Positions 40,013 through 53,261 of a stretch of DNA of 64,000 nt are shown piece by piece. The stretch covers positions 1-64,000 of the forward strand of contig JANBPU010000077.1 of NCBI GenBank assembly GCA_027575805.1, written 5' to 3'. Source of the DNA: Mycoemilia scoparia (lineage: Eukaryota; Kickxellomycota; Kickxellomycetes; Kickxellales; Kickxellaceae). Within the stretch, counting starts at the first letter, position 1. Every line of letters begins with the position of its first letter. Under the pieces are notes generated by a model that saw only the letters and a program-made list of their open reading frames with translations, ran no database searches and was not told the origin of the DNA. The translations under genes and the position numbers were made by a program.

Positions 40013-42971
40013 TTATGAAACAAAGAATATAGCCATGAAAATAACAAGCGTTAGTGTGATAGGTACAAATATGTACTGCAATGCCAACATAACTGCTACA
40101 CCACCGGCTTCACCAGAGGGATTGTACAGTTGAGTCAGTACAACTACCAAGGAAGCAGATGGAACACCTGCTGCCATACATGAAATGAACTGCATGGACA
40201 GATCTTGGGGACTGATGAACCCCAATTTTAAAGTTAACAAGTAATGGACCAGCGGCAAGCAACAAAGTGGGCGGATAACCAGATTGGCGAAGGTTAGTGG
40301 AGCTGCCGTTAGCCAATTCTTTTTGATACTCGAAAAGAATGGATTGGAAGCCAAAGCAGAACCGAGATTTAATAACCCAAAAATCGGGAGGGACTGGCCA
40401 ACAGCATAAAAGGCGTTTATGATAAACCCAAATGGTGGTCCATATGTAGAGTCAGGATCATAAAATAACTTCTTGAGCGGTGGGGTCATTCCAATGGTTA
40501 GGCCAATTATACAGCTAATAGTTACAGGGGTAAATACCAGTCGCAATATCTTGCATATCTTGCGGGTCCTTGGCGTCGATTTAAAATATTTGGATTTGAT
40601 GTTAGATAGAAAACGTTTTGGTGATTTCAAACTCTTTTTGGACCTCTGCCCACCGGACAAAGACGATGACGTTGATGACGCAGATTTCCTGTGACCGGGC
40701 TCTTGGAGTTGGAGACCATGAGATTGGTTCCGTTTGTTGTCATTGTTTGGCATTAAACGAGTTGTTGAATCTGTGTTTTGCGAACTAATGTAGTATGAAG
40801 TATTGCTATTAAACTTAATCAGAGAGATATCGCTTGAATCAGTCTTTTCTAGGGATGGAGAGCCTAAGGGTGCTGAAGTCTTGTGCTGTAGGCCCAGCCT
40901 GAATGCAGCCTTTGGTAGTGCTTTAGGCTGTCCACTGGTATTGTTATTGTTCCACTGGTTAAATAAGCTTGAGTCGCCATTTTCTATAGGTGTCGTCGCA
41001 TCAGAAAATGGAGTAGATCCTGGTATAGGAGAAATAGGGGAATCGTTATTACTCTTATGCCTTTCAAAGTTACTGGAAAAGCTTGTTGAATTTAAAGGCG
41101 TCGTTGAAAGTGACAGGTCACGTGGAGTGTTGACTACATATGTTTGAGCTCCAGAAGCATTACTGCTGCTACTACTACTACCGTGGCTTATATTACTGTT
41201 ATGTGCGCCTTTAGCTGCAGTTGAAGTACCTGCTACAGTAGCAAGGTTTCTATTATTGTTGGTGTGGCCAGCTTCGGATATGAAGTCAGAACTGTGCGAG
41301 CGCATATGGCCGCGCTCTTCGTCATAGCCAGTAGTGAGACTAGACCTCCTTGAGCTATGGCCACTGCTACCAATGGCCATATGGCTTTTATTGTTATTGG
41401 CGTTATTGCGATCAAACAATCCATCATTGCTCATCTTATGGTGGGCCTGCTTTTCGTCGATGTCGCTATTATCGGAGTCATCATCATCTTCAACAGCTTT
41501 ACCCGTTGGGTTTTGGGCCTTATTATTGTTCTTTTCTGATTCATCATCTGACACATTCGCGTAATCTCCAGCAACAAGCCTCCATCCTTGAAATGTGTAC
41601 ACGAACAAGTTTTGAGTGATGCTGAACATGCCAACATAAGCAATTCCAAGGTCACGCAAATCACTGCTAAATGGGTCATGTTTAACCACCGATGACCAGA
41701 TGGGGATTTGTAAATCGCTCTATAATTCGCAATCACAATTTTTAGAAGTTAGAATTTTCATTTTATGTTTGTTTACAAAGTCTCTGGATTATGCAGATTT
41801 TGGGCATGCATGTAGATTATCGTGCTCATGCAGTGAAAAAATCCTGCTGAATAATCCTGCATAAATCGCATTTCCCATCCACCAAAATACATTGAAAAGC
41901 AAAACACCCTCAAGGTTTATGTCTTATGAAAGCTTACCCAGTTAGAAAGCATGCAGACAGCTAAAGTCGCAAAATATAAGATGGTATGCAGTACAAAAAT
42001 GTTAGATTCAATACAATACGAATACAGAAGCAAGATGGTTCATATTGACATGGCTATCACTTGCCTATCATTGTTCCTTTTAGGGCTTTTTCGCGAGTTA
42101 TCATCTGAACCGATTTCCCCAGGGCAAAGTTAAACGCCAAGTATATGACAGCGATTAAAATGATCTTTCTAAAACAAACCAAGCAGAGAAAAGACAGGTT
42201 AGCAATCTGATTGCGCAAGAAAAACACACGCAGCGAGAATTAATGGGAATATAGCACATATGCACAATCAAGTGCCAAGAAGTGGATAAATGCATGGAAT
42301 AAAGGCTGATTGATTGCAAAGAATGGCTGCAAAATCATGATATTAATCCAAGTTCCGAACCGCCACTTGGAATGCCGAGCATGCTTGATTATTGGCATTT
42401 CACTTTGTTCACAATCGACCGCATAGTGAAGGTTTGGTTTGGCTGGCAGTAGCAGTGCGACGGGGTGAAAAGAATAGAATGAACTCCCCGCACCCCCACC
42501 CCCACCCAAACAGAGTAAAAGCGAACAAACTTGGATATGTGTGAACTACTTACCCCAAGTCAGCGATATTATTCAAATCTATGGAGCGTATAATAATCGA
42601 CACCAACATACACGGCTGCAAGTAGTATATATAAATTTGTGATATCATTTTACACCGGGCGCTATCTAGAATTCCATACTTTCGTAATATAAATCCTGCG
42701 GCTATCCACAAACGCATACATCAATCCATATAGGTTAATAATACAGCTACTTTAGTTGTTGTTGTTGTTGTGGCAGTAGGAGTATTAGCAATAGTAGGGC
42801 TGTCGTAATAATGATGGAATATATAGAGAAACTACAAATTTGTTTCTAATACTTACAGACTAGCGTCAGGAACTTGAGAATAGGCTGGACAGATATCCAT
42901 ATTAGTGTGGCAACATTATAGTGTAGTTTTCCAGTTCCCGACGTCGAGGCAGCTGCATCAGTTGTGACCAT
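40013..42971 (-). CDS. Auxin-efflux-carrier-type (AEC/PIN-like) membrane transporter, five exons
   Basis: Predicted ER or plasma-membrane carrier of the AEC superfamily (Pfam Mem_trans); substrates of the fungal members are unknown. Minus-strand exons: 42971-42857, 42701-42554, 42168-42065, 41960-41938 and 41719-40013, joining in one frame of 698 residues. The first four exons give the N-terminal helices (ATLIWISVQPILKFLTLV, AGFILRKYGILDS, YLQPCMLVSIIIRS, KIILIAVIYLAFNFALGK). The fourth is a 23-base microexon encoding AVCMLSNW, and the intron before it has a GC donor (GCAAGT). A hydrophilic loop of about 320 residues rich in Ser and Asn follows, then about four or five C-terminal helices with LPIFGLLNLGSALASNP and AAGVPSASLVVVLTQLYN. 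The microexon product fits the conserved SNxxDLP-type position of fungal AEC proteins. Confidence 0.85.
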
Positions 42972-45900
42972 GGTGTGCGTTGATGGTGTTTGTGTATGTA
43001 TGTGTGTTTATGTATAAAACAGGGTAAGAGCTATGAAGTGCACCAGAGCTGGGGAGATTTATAATACTACCAGGAACCCTTATATAGTTAGGCCTAGGGT
43101 ATGTGTTCTCTCTAGGAATACAGGGAGTTGCGGTTATCAAAGGTTGGCTAAAACGATCTAGCGTGCTTGCGCGCGTGTCAGAAAGGGGGCGTCAGGTTAT
43201 ATACAAGAGCAAGCAAATAGATGAACTCGAACCAGGCGACCGAAGCTTGATATTTATAAAATCTCGTTGAAACAAATTGCCCTACTTTGCCGACTTTTGA
43301 AAAAGTATTGAGAAAGTGTTGGGCCAAAGTGAGGCGCCGAATGACAGTTACCTTGCGGAGAATGTGTACTTTTGAGCTAGCGTGCAAGCGGGTAGCAGGA
43401 TAGGATGGCAGATATAGACTATGCTGAATGCGTTCAAGTGTTGTTAAAACTTCCTTTAAAGCCAAACAATGAGAACCGGTGATGGATGATGCAATGGCTT
43501 TGGCTGTGGAAGGCAACAGTATAACTGGAATTGGGAGATGGATTATTACTGGGAGTCCCAATTGACTGGAAAACCAGAGACAGTATGATCAATGGTTAAT
43601 GAATGTGCGCGTGTGGCTGTCTTGGCTTTACTAGCAGACTGAGGAGACGAGTGATGCTGGCTGATACCAAAATCTAATGCCAAGAGTTGTCACAAATAAA
43701 TGTGGATACCATATATATATTTATTTTCGCTATGGCTGAGAAGTTGGCAGGCGACTGTGTTTTGCCTTTGTCAGAATGGGCTTAATGACTGTGTATGGCT
43801 GTTGCTCTTGCTGGTGCCGCTCTTATTGTTTTGTTGTGGTTACTACTATTATAATAACCACTACTATTACTACTACTATGAATATGAATGTCCTGGGTTT
43901 TGCAATGCTTTGGGTTGCTTTGGTTCTAGCTGTATCAATAGCACAAAGGATGTGGGTGCTAGTGTGATACTGTCGGCTTGATATAGATGCTGAGCCAAGA
44001 AATGGATAAAAGCAATGTGGATTAGCCTCTGTACTGCAAGATATAATAAAGAGTGTGGATGCGGATCACAAATGAGAAGGCCAAGATATCAATTAGAAAA
44101 GAGCAGATGCATATAATAAAGGTGTGGTAACTACGCCTATATATATATATATATACACAGATATGTTGTAGAACTAGATAGTAAGATCGCGGGCACTTCG
44201 CACAGCCCTTATTTGACTCCGCATTCTACACACGGCTAGCTGTGGCGATGCAAACGTTCTTGAGTATGGCAGGGTCGCTAGGAGATGGCTTGAATAGCCG
44301 TAGTAACAGCAACTGAGGCTGAAACCTCGGGAGAAGTTTGAGACAGAGCAAGTACATATTCATATGTGTGTGTGAACCATTGAAATGCATTTACTGCACT
44401 TAGTGCGAAGAACGGTGGTAATAGGAGTCAGCTTTCCTTGGTCAAGCTGGGGTGATGTGGGGTGTTGGTTTACTATTATTTACCCATGTAAAAGCCACAG
44501 ATGGACATCCCTCCCGCAAAAACGTGTACCTGTGCAACAGGATTTAAATAATATCGCCCAATGCCGTGTAACAATCCCTACCAAGAATATCTTGGAACCA
44601 AACAAGCAGTGGATTTATATCTTCAAATCCAAAGATGTTGGGGCGGCCAACGAAGCGAGATTACTGAGCAACAGATCCAAGCACAGATGTTTGGTCTCCT
44701 CTCCACCCTTTCAGATAAGTTTCATTTCTATCGCTGCTCAAGCTTTGGCGTGTTTATTTTGTATATGCCAGAATCTCACCGAGTGATTTTTCTTGGTTTT
44801 ATTTAAACAATACCAATAGGCGGTCGTAAAGGTACTGCTAGACCCACTGATGCTTTGAAAGACTGATCTGCGTGTCAATAAAGGATGCCCTTAATGCAAA
44901 CCACAGTTTTTCAATATTCATGCGGATATGACTGCCAACCACACTTACTTTTTCTTTATATAATTTTGTTAAGAGCAGTAAATAATTACTTCAACCTTTG
45001 AGGCTTAGCTATCACCCACTTACTTTATTTCTCTCTCTTAGTCTGTCTAATTTGTATGCATGTACTCATATTTATGAAATAGGTCTACTTTCATTTAACC
45101 CCAACAAAGCTCGTTGTTTTTTCTATCTGTGCGGATTTAAAGCAATACTCGTTAGCTATATTTGTAAACGTAGACTTCTATGTAGTGCTATGACGATCGT
45201 GTTGAATGTCTTTTATCACAGCACCTTGACTGAGTGGTGGATAGTTACATGATCAATTACTAACGTCAGGGTCCTTCTTTCTTTCTTTCTAATTAGAACA
45301 ATTTCATGGAGTAAATAATTATCATATTCAATTCACCTCACTCTAATCGGATGCTGTTTTGGCATTCCAGCAACTGTATTTTTGGCAACCCAACTATTTA
45401 TTAAAGCCACCTACTCGTGAGTGACTACGACCATCTCTTGTTGACTTTACCAGAAATAAAAGTCAAGTGGTCTTGGCCGAATAGTAGCACCGTAAATACT
45501 TGTATCCGCCATATCTTTGGCTGATATACTTGACTACTACAAACACGCAAATCAAGGCATGGCAACTTTTGTTTTCACCAGGCAAGGTTTGCCAAAATTA
45601 GGGTGGCGCAAAAAGCTAGTAAAAGAACATTCAACCCCTCTTTTACCAGTGTGGTTTTAACAGCAACCCACTCAGTCACTACATGGCAAATTACCAAAAC
45701 TCAAGATCAAACTTAAAAAACAAGGTGGCATAGTCTTGTAGATGGTGCGAATTGAAGCTCAATGCATACGGGTTTTGGCTTTTATTTTTTTCTGTTCTTA
45801 CTACTACTACTTTCGCAGAGAGGCACCCCTCCGCGTTCCATTAGAAGTCCACTTTCGTTCGTATGTATGCATCTAGAGATTACCTGTCAACGTTTGCTAC

Positions 45901-47175
45901 TGCAACTGATATTAATAGTAAAATGATTGGGTGAAGGACTGCTATTTTGCAAGGACTAAATTACTATGCCCTACCTTATCACATTAGTAATTACTACACG
46001 ATCACATTGACATCATACCCATACATTAGCGAAATTGCGAATGCAACGATTACACAGATAGCACGCTAATCAATATCTTTAAACATTGGAATATGAAAAA
46101 CACTTTGCTCTCAGGATTTTAATCGAAGAAACCAGGGCTCCAGGTTCTAGGAATCGATGGGCATCCCCCGCAGTGACGATGATGTTATTTTGGATTAAAA
46201 TTCGCCCCAATGAGCACATAAATGGCGTGATCATTTGTGAATCACCCCTCCCCTAATATTTCCATCGAAAAAAGTAATGGCATGGGTAATTTATTAGCTA
46301 TTAATGTCTATGCTATCTAAACGCTCTCCAACTATTACTACCTGCTTTGCCACACCAGGCCACTCGCTGATCGGTGACTTGATACCGCACAAATATACCA
46401 AATCATCCTTACATTCGGAGCCACATCGAGTTTCATATCCTTTAAACAGCCAAATAATTTCAGTCAATCGATTGGATATACTTTCTGAATATCTTTTTCT
46501 TTTTTCTATCTTTCAACTCAACAAGCTATTAATACCAAGAAGCATTTTACCTGTAACATTTCAGCCTATTAGTAGCCAATCACATTTGCACACCGAGAAA
46601 CGTGCTGACTTGAATCGTTAGGTTAATTGATTCAGTTCCAAACTGAAAGTACTTTCACATTGATTCTAGCTCCTCAGTACGTCATCAAATCTACACTCAC
46701 CCTTTTATTCATAGCGCCACCAAGGGCATGCCATGGCAGTAATAATATCAATATCAATATCATTATTCTTTTTATGCCTCAATGTTAAGATATGTATCTA
46801 AACGAAATGCTAAGTACTTGTAGACCCCTTGGGTAACTACACCGCTTTAAAAGATGGTACTACTGATATGTGAGATACTCCGTTCTGTCTGAGTGAAGAT
46901 TATTTTCATGTATCAATGGTGGAACCCTACTAACAGAGAAGAAACATTTGGAACTATTTGAATCTGTGTCAGGAAATCCAAATCAAAGGTATGGTCTAAT
47001 TAGGAGATCTAATAACTCCAATTCATGTTCAACACATAATGGATGCTATTTATACTTCATTGGAACCTGTCATATATTAACCTGAAGGTTATGAAATCAC
47101 AGGCTCAAATTGCCATATCAAAAATCAGTCAAGCTTTTAGTTCTGTCTAGGGCATCTCTGGGATCAAACCATTTG

Positions 47176-47308
47176 GTAAAATTTCACTAGTGATCAGATG
47201 TATGATAGACAATAGTGGGTCCCCAGATATTAGCCTGGAGAGAAACCATCTCATGTGTAATTCAAGAGAACCCATTTGTCCAGGACCTTGTGAGTTCTGG
47301 CTATTTGT
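47176..47308 (+). repeat. Interspersed repeat family C, copy 3
   Basis: Family C landmarks: GTAAAATTTCACTAGTGATC at the left, GGGTCCCCAG in the middle, CATGTGTAATTCAAGAGAACCC, then GGACCTTGTGAG at the right. Flanked by TTTGG/TTTGT sequences, possibly a degraded target duplication. Confidence 0.6.
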
Positions 47309-47611
47309 TAAAATTGAGTAAAATAGTCATGGGAAAGCTAGTTTAAAACTGCCATGCTCTAAAAGCACAGTAAAAGGCTAACAGAAGTAACCATCTACCT
47401 TTTCTTGTTGAACCTTAAACAGAAAGCCTGGGAATGGAATCTTCTATTAACTGCGAGCATTTCCGTCTCAAGAGCAGGCGTCATTAGATTAATTTATAAA
47501 CACACCTGTTCATCTAGTTTTTAAATATTGGGGCATAAATATTAGGACACGATTAAATTTTATTATTAAATCGAGCTGGCATCAATAGCTGAATTTGGCT
47601 TGTGGTCAGAT

Positions 47612-47770
47612 GTGGCGGAGGAGTCTCCTCCAAAAGGACACTAGGACATCCCCTTGAATGCTAGCTAATTATCACTGAGACTCCAGCTAAAATGTATGGA
47701 TTATGGACTGATTTGAAGGTAATTTATGAAGGTACTCTGTCTGCTCTCTTTTGGTGAAGGGCCTGCCATG
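47612..47770 (-). mobile_element. MITE-like repeat family D, copy 4 (inverted)
   Basis: Starts GTGGCGGAGGAGTCTCCTCC and ends GGTGAAGGGCCTGCCAT, with a core ACTGAGACTCCAGCTAAAAT that is the complement of the core at 16381 and 33975. About 159 bases. A second copy in the same orientation lies 430 bases downstream. Confidence 0.65.
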
Positions 47771-48197
47771 CAAAATGTCAATGTGTAGGCCTTCAGAATA
47801 GTTCATTATTGAGCAGAATATAGGATAGCAAGTATATATTCGCCGAGCTAACATGTGTACATGTAGTGAATGTATATAGAGGCAAAATCGTGCATAGATT
47901 GCAGTCATCAAGCAGGGTAGTGTGATGTTGTGGTGAAAGCAATAATATTGAATTTTTTTGGGCATAATAAATGCGTGGATGGCAGTCATGGGAGGTTCTC
48001 AGTACCTGGAGGCTCTAATGTTAAGGTGATAGAGGCAAAAAGGGTTACTGCAGAGAGAGAGATAGACGAGGCACCTGGGGTTGAAAGTAATGGCAATCAT
48101 ACCCAATTCTGATCTCTGGATTGATATTTTCTAATGCTTTATCTGAATTTTTAGCTTTAAAAAAACATTTTCTATAGCATCCTCACGTTTCATCCAA

Positions 48198-48355
48198 ATG
48201 GCAGAATCTTCTTTGAAGGTTTACCAACCAGAATAATACCCTGGGTAATAGCCAATAACCTTTCAGACTCCAGCTAAAATGCATGGGTTATGGGCCGATT
48301 TGCAGTGAATATGTGAGGGTACCAATCTGTTTCCTTTTGATGGAGAACTTGCCAT
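48198..48355 (-). mobile_element. MITE-like repeat family D, copy 5 (inverted)
   Basis: Left end ATGGCAGAATCTTC and right end GGAGAACTTGCCAT form the clearest inverted terminus of the family (about 14 bases with a few mismatches). The core CAGACTCCAGCTAAAATGCA matches the neighbouring copy at 47612. About 158 bases. Confidence 0.68.
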
Positions 48356-49275
48356 ATAGGCACAGGTTGGGCCATCAGCTTACTTTAAAAGAATAGGAAT
48401 TCGTCTGTTATTGATCACAAGCTTGTCAATACACTAATCACAATTGTGCAGAGCTATCTGGTATGTAGTTCATTGCAATGTCACTTTTAGAGCTTTACTT
48501 TTTCAAACATGTAGTGAAGCTTGGCCCTGAAGGCATTGCAATAATAATGATGATAATCATTGTGACGGGCTTGCCGCGATTAAAAGTATAGAAGAGCCAG
48601 AGCACAAGCTACATGAATCACTCTCTGCTAGCATGATCACTTTTGAATGCGGGCTGATGAGTGACGTCTCAAATTTCCTCATGGCACCAGCAGATCTCCA
48701 ATAAGGTTTAAAGCACTCTGGGAAACTGACCAAACATCTTGCCTTGGATTCTGGCGCAATAGTCCAGAGCAATTCACACCATTAGAACAGATTTATATCT
48801 AAGAATAGGTTCCTCTTTCGACTATACCCATTTCAGCTCCCTCAGTTTTATTTCATTATTTGTGACCTTTAGTAGTTGAATAGTACACTATCCCCTGAAA
48901 ATAGCCAGCAATACCCTGGCCTTTCTTGAAGTATATAATACAAGCTTCCCACGCTTCACAATTTCTCTTTTTGGTTTCCCAGCACTTGTAAAGGCTTTAA
49001 CCACTTTTTGCGTAATATCTGCCAATATTTGCACCAGCATATTATATCACACTATAATTGCTTTGACGGCCCTCTACTTTCCCTATCTCTATCTGTGGGT
49101 CCTCTTATCTTTACCTTACTCGCATACACAGTACTTTTGCTTCTACTTCACAATCCCAACCCTGCTTTTTGTACTTTGACTGTACTTGTAATTTCAAGTT
49201 AAACTGCCTCAATTTATTTCTCTCTTACTTTTTTGTTTCCTTATATCTATATATCTCTTTACATTCTTTTTACAA

Positions 49276-52200
49276 GTGGCGGCTAGATCCTTTTACTTTT
49301 CTGTTCGTTCCCTGTTTGTCGCATTTGCGCAGTTCCTCAGAAAACTAAAGCCTCAGAATAGGCGTCGCAACAACACTACCACAGCTTCTGACGGCGACAA
49401 CAACACCACTAACAATATTGGTAGAGCTGACTCTAGTAGTGATACCTTTCCAAGTTCTGTTGCGAATTCACAAGACAATTCAGCTGGCATTATCCCAAGA
49501 CCCCAGGCGGAAACAGCATTACCCAATTCGACTACTCCTATTGCACCTGTTGCTGACGCTTCTACTATTGGCGGTCCAGCAGAGCCCTCTACTATCCACA
49601 ACCATAATCATCCAACCTTAGCTAATCCTAACAACAGCCAATCCCTTTCCGCTGTCCAAAACAACGTTACTCTTACTAACACAAACCCTGAATTTCCTCA
49701 TTTTGTTGAGCAGGAAGAGCAAGGCGACAGAGACTATTGTTCAGACTGTACTCCAATATTAGCTTCTGCACCTACTCATACAACACCTTCTGTTATATCT
49801 TCAACTCAGACCTACAATACTACCACGGACGAGAGTGCCCTTGCACCTATTCTGTTCTCACTCCATAGGCCCAATTCATCATCAAGGCGCCAGTTTTTTA
49901 CGCCATCTAGGTTATCACGTGATTTACACAACATCGAAGAGCGTCAACGGAATCACCACATCATATCATCTAGCCTAATTCGCCATATCGAGCTCAGTAA
50001 CAACACAGAGTACATCAATAGCAGTCTAACGACCGGCGATACCCAAGAGACATACCCAACCACTACGAGCGATACATCTACTGAAGGCTTTGGTACATTA
50101 TCTGGGCTTGGAATTGATCCATTTGAAAGAAACCAAGTATCGTTTGATTACATCCCATCACAATTCTATATTCCTGCATTTCAAGAAGGCGTAATGAATC
50201 CCGGTGAAGATAACACTTCTGAACCTAATAGGCTTAGACCTACCAGTCAAGGGAGCGACAGCGACCTTCGCCAAGGTGCAGATATTACATCTATGCTCAA
50301 CGTTACTGAATCTTCAAGACAGGACGAAGCTGGCCCAGCGACTACCTTACCAGGAATTAGGTCACCCCAATTCCCTGGCTGGTCGATGATGGCACACATT
50401 GCTACTCGATCGCCCCCACCACCCGGAACTCAGGATCCAGGGTCAGATAATTCACTTTCAGAACCATCAGGTACTGCTATAGTCTCCATGGGTTTACCGA
50501 ATGCAGCTGATATAGTGTCAATGAATATTTTACAGAATGCTTATAACAGTATCACTACAACATTAGATTACCCAGGGGCTCTTAGATGGGAAAGGCTTCA
50601 TCGCCATGTTGATGAGGAAGAAGAAGATGATGATGATGATGACGATAGAGAGTCAGGTTCATCCGATGACAATGAAATAGAAATCGATGATGATGATGAC
50701 GATGATGACGATGACATGGATGAAGACGACTTTAGTGAAGGAAGAGATGAAGATGCTGGTAGTGTAGTGATTGAGGATGATAAAGAACAAGGAGGTAAGG
50801 TTAGAGGTTATAAATATCGAAAAAATTATAAGTTTAGTAAGGAATGAGGACCAAAGATACTCATACTAATATATACTTGATATGTGATGTTTATAAAATA
50901 GGCTCCACAAGTAATGCTAACAACGATCAGACTGAAATCCCAAAATATCTAGAAGATACTGCATTTGCTTCACTTATGAGAAGACAGGATGAATTCAGAG
51001 CTAGACAGAATCAAGTTAACAACCCTGCCAACGACATATCCCAGTCTTACGACTCTTACTCTTCACGTCCAGATGACGGTATGTTCAATGCCACTCCAGA
51101 TTTAGACCCAATGGGAACAGCAGCAAGACTATCAATGATGGGCGAGTCACGGAATTTAGAAAACACTGAATCTTCATCAGGGCTTGGTGGATATTGGAAC
51201 TCTGGAAATACATCGTTAACACAAATTACCAGCCAGAGTACCCATCAGCGACGCATTTCACAAAGCCTTCTTTATATGTGGAAATCGCAAGAAAAGAAGA
51301 AGCAGACAGAGCTTTCCCTACCAACCCAATGGAATCCGAAAGACAAATCCACAAACCTCTGCCTTGATCCAAGTGGCCTTCTAGTTACATATGTTGGGCC
51401 AGGAAAAAGTGACAGCGATTCGGGAATGGTTCGCACAAACAACCCAATGAGTCCTCAGTGTGGTATATACTACTTTGAGATAGAAATAATTACTCGTGGT
51501 CAGAATGGATTTATCGGGATAGGGTTCAGTACCCATGATGCTAAACTAGACAGACTTCCTGGGTGGGATAAAAACTCATGGGGATACCATGGTGATGATG
51601 GTCATGTGTTTATCAACCAAAATTTGGGTAGGCCATTTGGCCCACGATTTAGCACTGGTGATATCATTGGGTGTGGAATAAACTTTATGAACAATAGTGG
51701 ATTCTACACAAGAAATGGTGTTTACTTGGGAACAGCATTCCAGAACATCGACCTTTCTACACAGCTCTATCCAACCATCGGAATGCGGACGCCATCAGAA
51801 AAGGCTAGCGCAAACTTTGGCTCAAAGCCCTTCCTATTTGACATTGCATTATATGTAAAGGAGCAGTTGTTTGTTGTTGAGGAAAAGGTCTATAAAGCAC
51901 CCATTGACTCTCTACTCCTCAAATCCGAGGACGGAGTTGTTTTAGAAGATCGTAAAGATGACAAAGAAACCTCCAACGATGTAGGTGCTCATCTGAAAAG
52001 ACAGAGGTCAGCATCAAGGTACAAACCTGTTGTCTTGGGAAAGCTTCCAATACCAACAAAGCCATTTGGAAATGATGTCAATGATAAAAAGGGCACTTCC
52101 TCATCCAGCAATAGCAATAACAAGAGAAAAGTTGCTGCAGGGCCTCAAGGGTCAGAGGAAAACATTCTTGAAGTTATTCTATGCTACCTCATGCATCACG

Positions 52201-53261
52201 GATATTATGAGACAGCTCGTGCCCTGATAGTCAACCTGCTTGGAAACTCGGAGCAGGACAAGCTATCTGAAGATAAGCAAGTTCAGCTCCAAGGATTTCT
52301 CAATGAGCTTCACAATCAGGACAAGCAGATGCAGGTTCGAAAAACCATTTGTGATCATGTACGCCGTGGTGAAATAGATGCAGCCCTGAAGCTAACACGG
52401 GAACACTACCCACGTACTCTCGATGAAGATGGTCTGCTACTATTCAGGCTAAGACGTTGGAGGTTCATTGAGCTTGTTAGAGAATCTGCTGGTAAAGCCA
52501 TACTGATGGATGATGATGATGAAGGGAATGAGACTAGCTCTGCTGAAGAAGACGGTAGTGAACATGAAAACAACAAGCAACCATCGAGCAGAACAGCCAC
52601 CACGGGATCTGGAGTAGTCCCCATATCCAATGGTAATTCCGCCAGGCATGATGTCGCTAATAATAGTAATGGGTTGAATAAAGCTTTAGGGACGGCATCC
52701 ATTTCGGACATGGACATTGAAGGCATTGAGGAGATAGACCGGAAAACAGATGCATCAGAGCCTATTGACTCGAGGAATCTTGTAGCGACAATTCTGAAAG
52801 AAGGTCGCAAACTCCAAGCACAATATAGTAACACAGTTGACATTCGGATTAAGAAAGGTCTAGACACAGCATTTTCCCTGATGGCCTATAGCAACCCACT
52901 GGAGAGTCCAGTAAAGATGCTTCTTGACCCAATAGCAAGAGATGTATTGGCAAACAACCTCAACACAGCAATTCTGGCATCCCAGAGTAGACCGCAATCC
53001 CCATCGTTAGAGACAATGTATCGACAGACAGCAGCTATTCTGGATCAGCTAGTCGTGCATGAGAACGATGGGGCAGCAGCACTACTGCGTATCCGGAGAG
53101 ATTGTCTTCCACAAACTCCACAGCACCAACCACAATCACATATACAGCCACAAAAGAAGAGGCATGGTCGGCGTGGTAGTGGAAAGAAAGACACTCTGCA
53201 CCATCCCAAAGACCAGGCAGATAATGCTGCAGCTGCAACTACAAGAACCGAAAATGTCTGA
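49276..53261 (+). CDS. VID30: VID30/GID1 (RanBP9-like) subunit of the GID/CTLH E3 ubiquitin ligase
   Basis: Scaffold subunit of the GID/CTLH ubiquitin ligase, which in yeast marks gluconeogenic enzymes for degradation. Coding runs from about 49276 to 50794 and from 50902 to 53261; the 107-base intron has a GTAAGG donor and a TACTAAT branch-like site (50864). The product is about 1292 residues (yeast Vid30 is 958). The first 500 residues are Ser/Thr/Asn-rich and end in acidic Asp/Glu runs. Then come a SPRY domain (about 695-820: GIYYFEIEI, GYHGDDGHVF, DIIGCGINF), LisH (about 925-950, LMHHGYYETARALI), CTLH (about 983-1040) and the CRA helices (about 1132-1232). No ATG exists in the 590 bases before 49276, and the frame opens at a GTG. 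A start codon split by an intron is one explanation: donor after the A at 49197, acceptor ending at 49276. The 5' end is therefore uncertain. Confidence 0.87.

Larger units (their letters stand above)
42972..49275. other. Long region (6.3 kb) without a recognised gene
   Basis: No domain or spliced gene could be assembled on either strand. Contents: a short TA run at 44138-44155, a TTTC run at 45273-45290, repeat C at 47176-47308 and two inverted family D repeats at 47612-47770 and 48198-48355. ATG-initiated frames of 80-133 codons (44385-44786, 44561-44806, 46304-46621) have no recognisable motif. It could hold long regulatory DNA for the flanking genes, noncoding RNA genes, or lineage-specific genes that I cannot see. 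Confidence 0.5.

Noticed and set aside
42600..42660. An extra intron inside AEC exon 2 (apparent GTGTAA donor and TTGCAG acceptor)
   Set aside because: Reading straight through stays open and gives CKMISQIYIYYLQPCM, which fits the family; splicing breaks the frame.
43178..43561. 127-codon frame on the minus strand
   Set aside because: Opens at a TTG, has no recognisable domain and biased composition; judged accidental.
50611..50760. GAT-rich run as a simple repeat or CRISPR-like array
   Set aside because: It is coding: an Asp/Glu-rich stretch of VID30 in the open frame.
50844..50901. Separate gene starting MRTKDTHTN for the SPRY-domain frame
   Set aside because: This stretch is intronic: donor GTAAGG at 50795, TACTAAT branch-like site and TAG acceptor at 50901 join it to the upstream acidic exon in frame.
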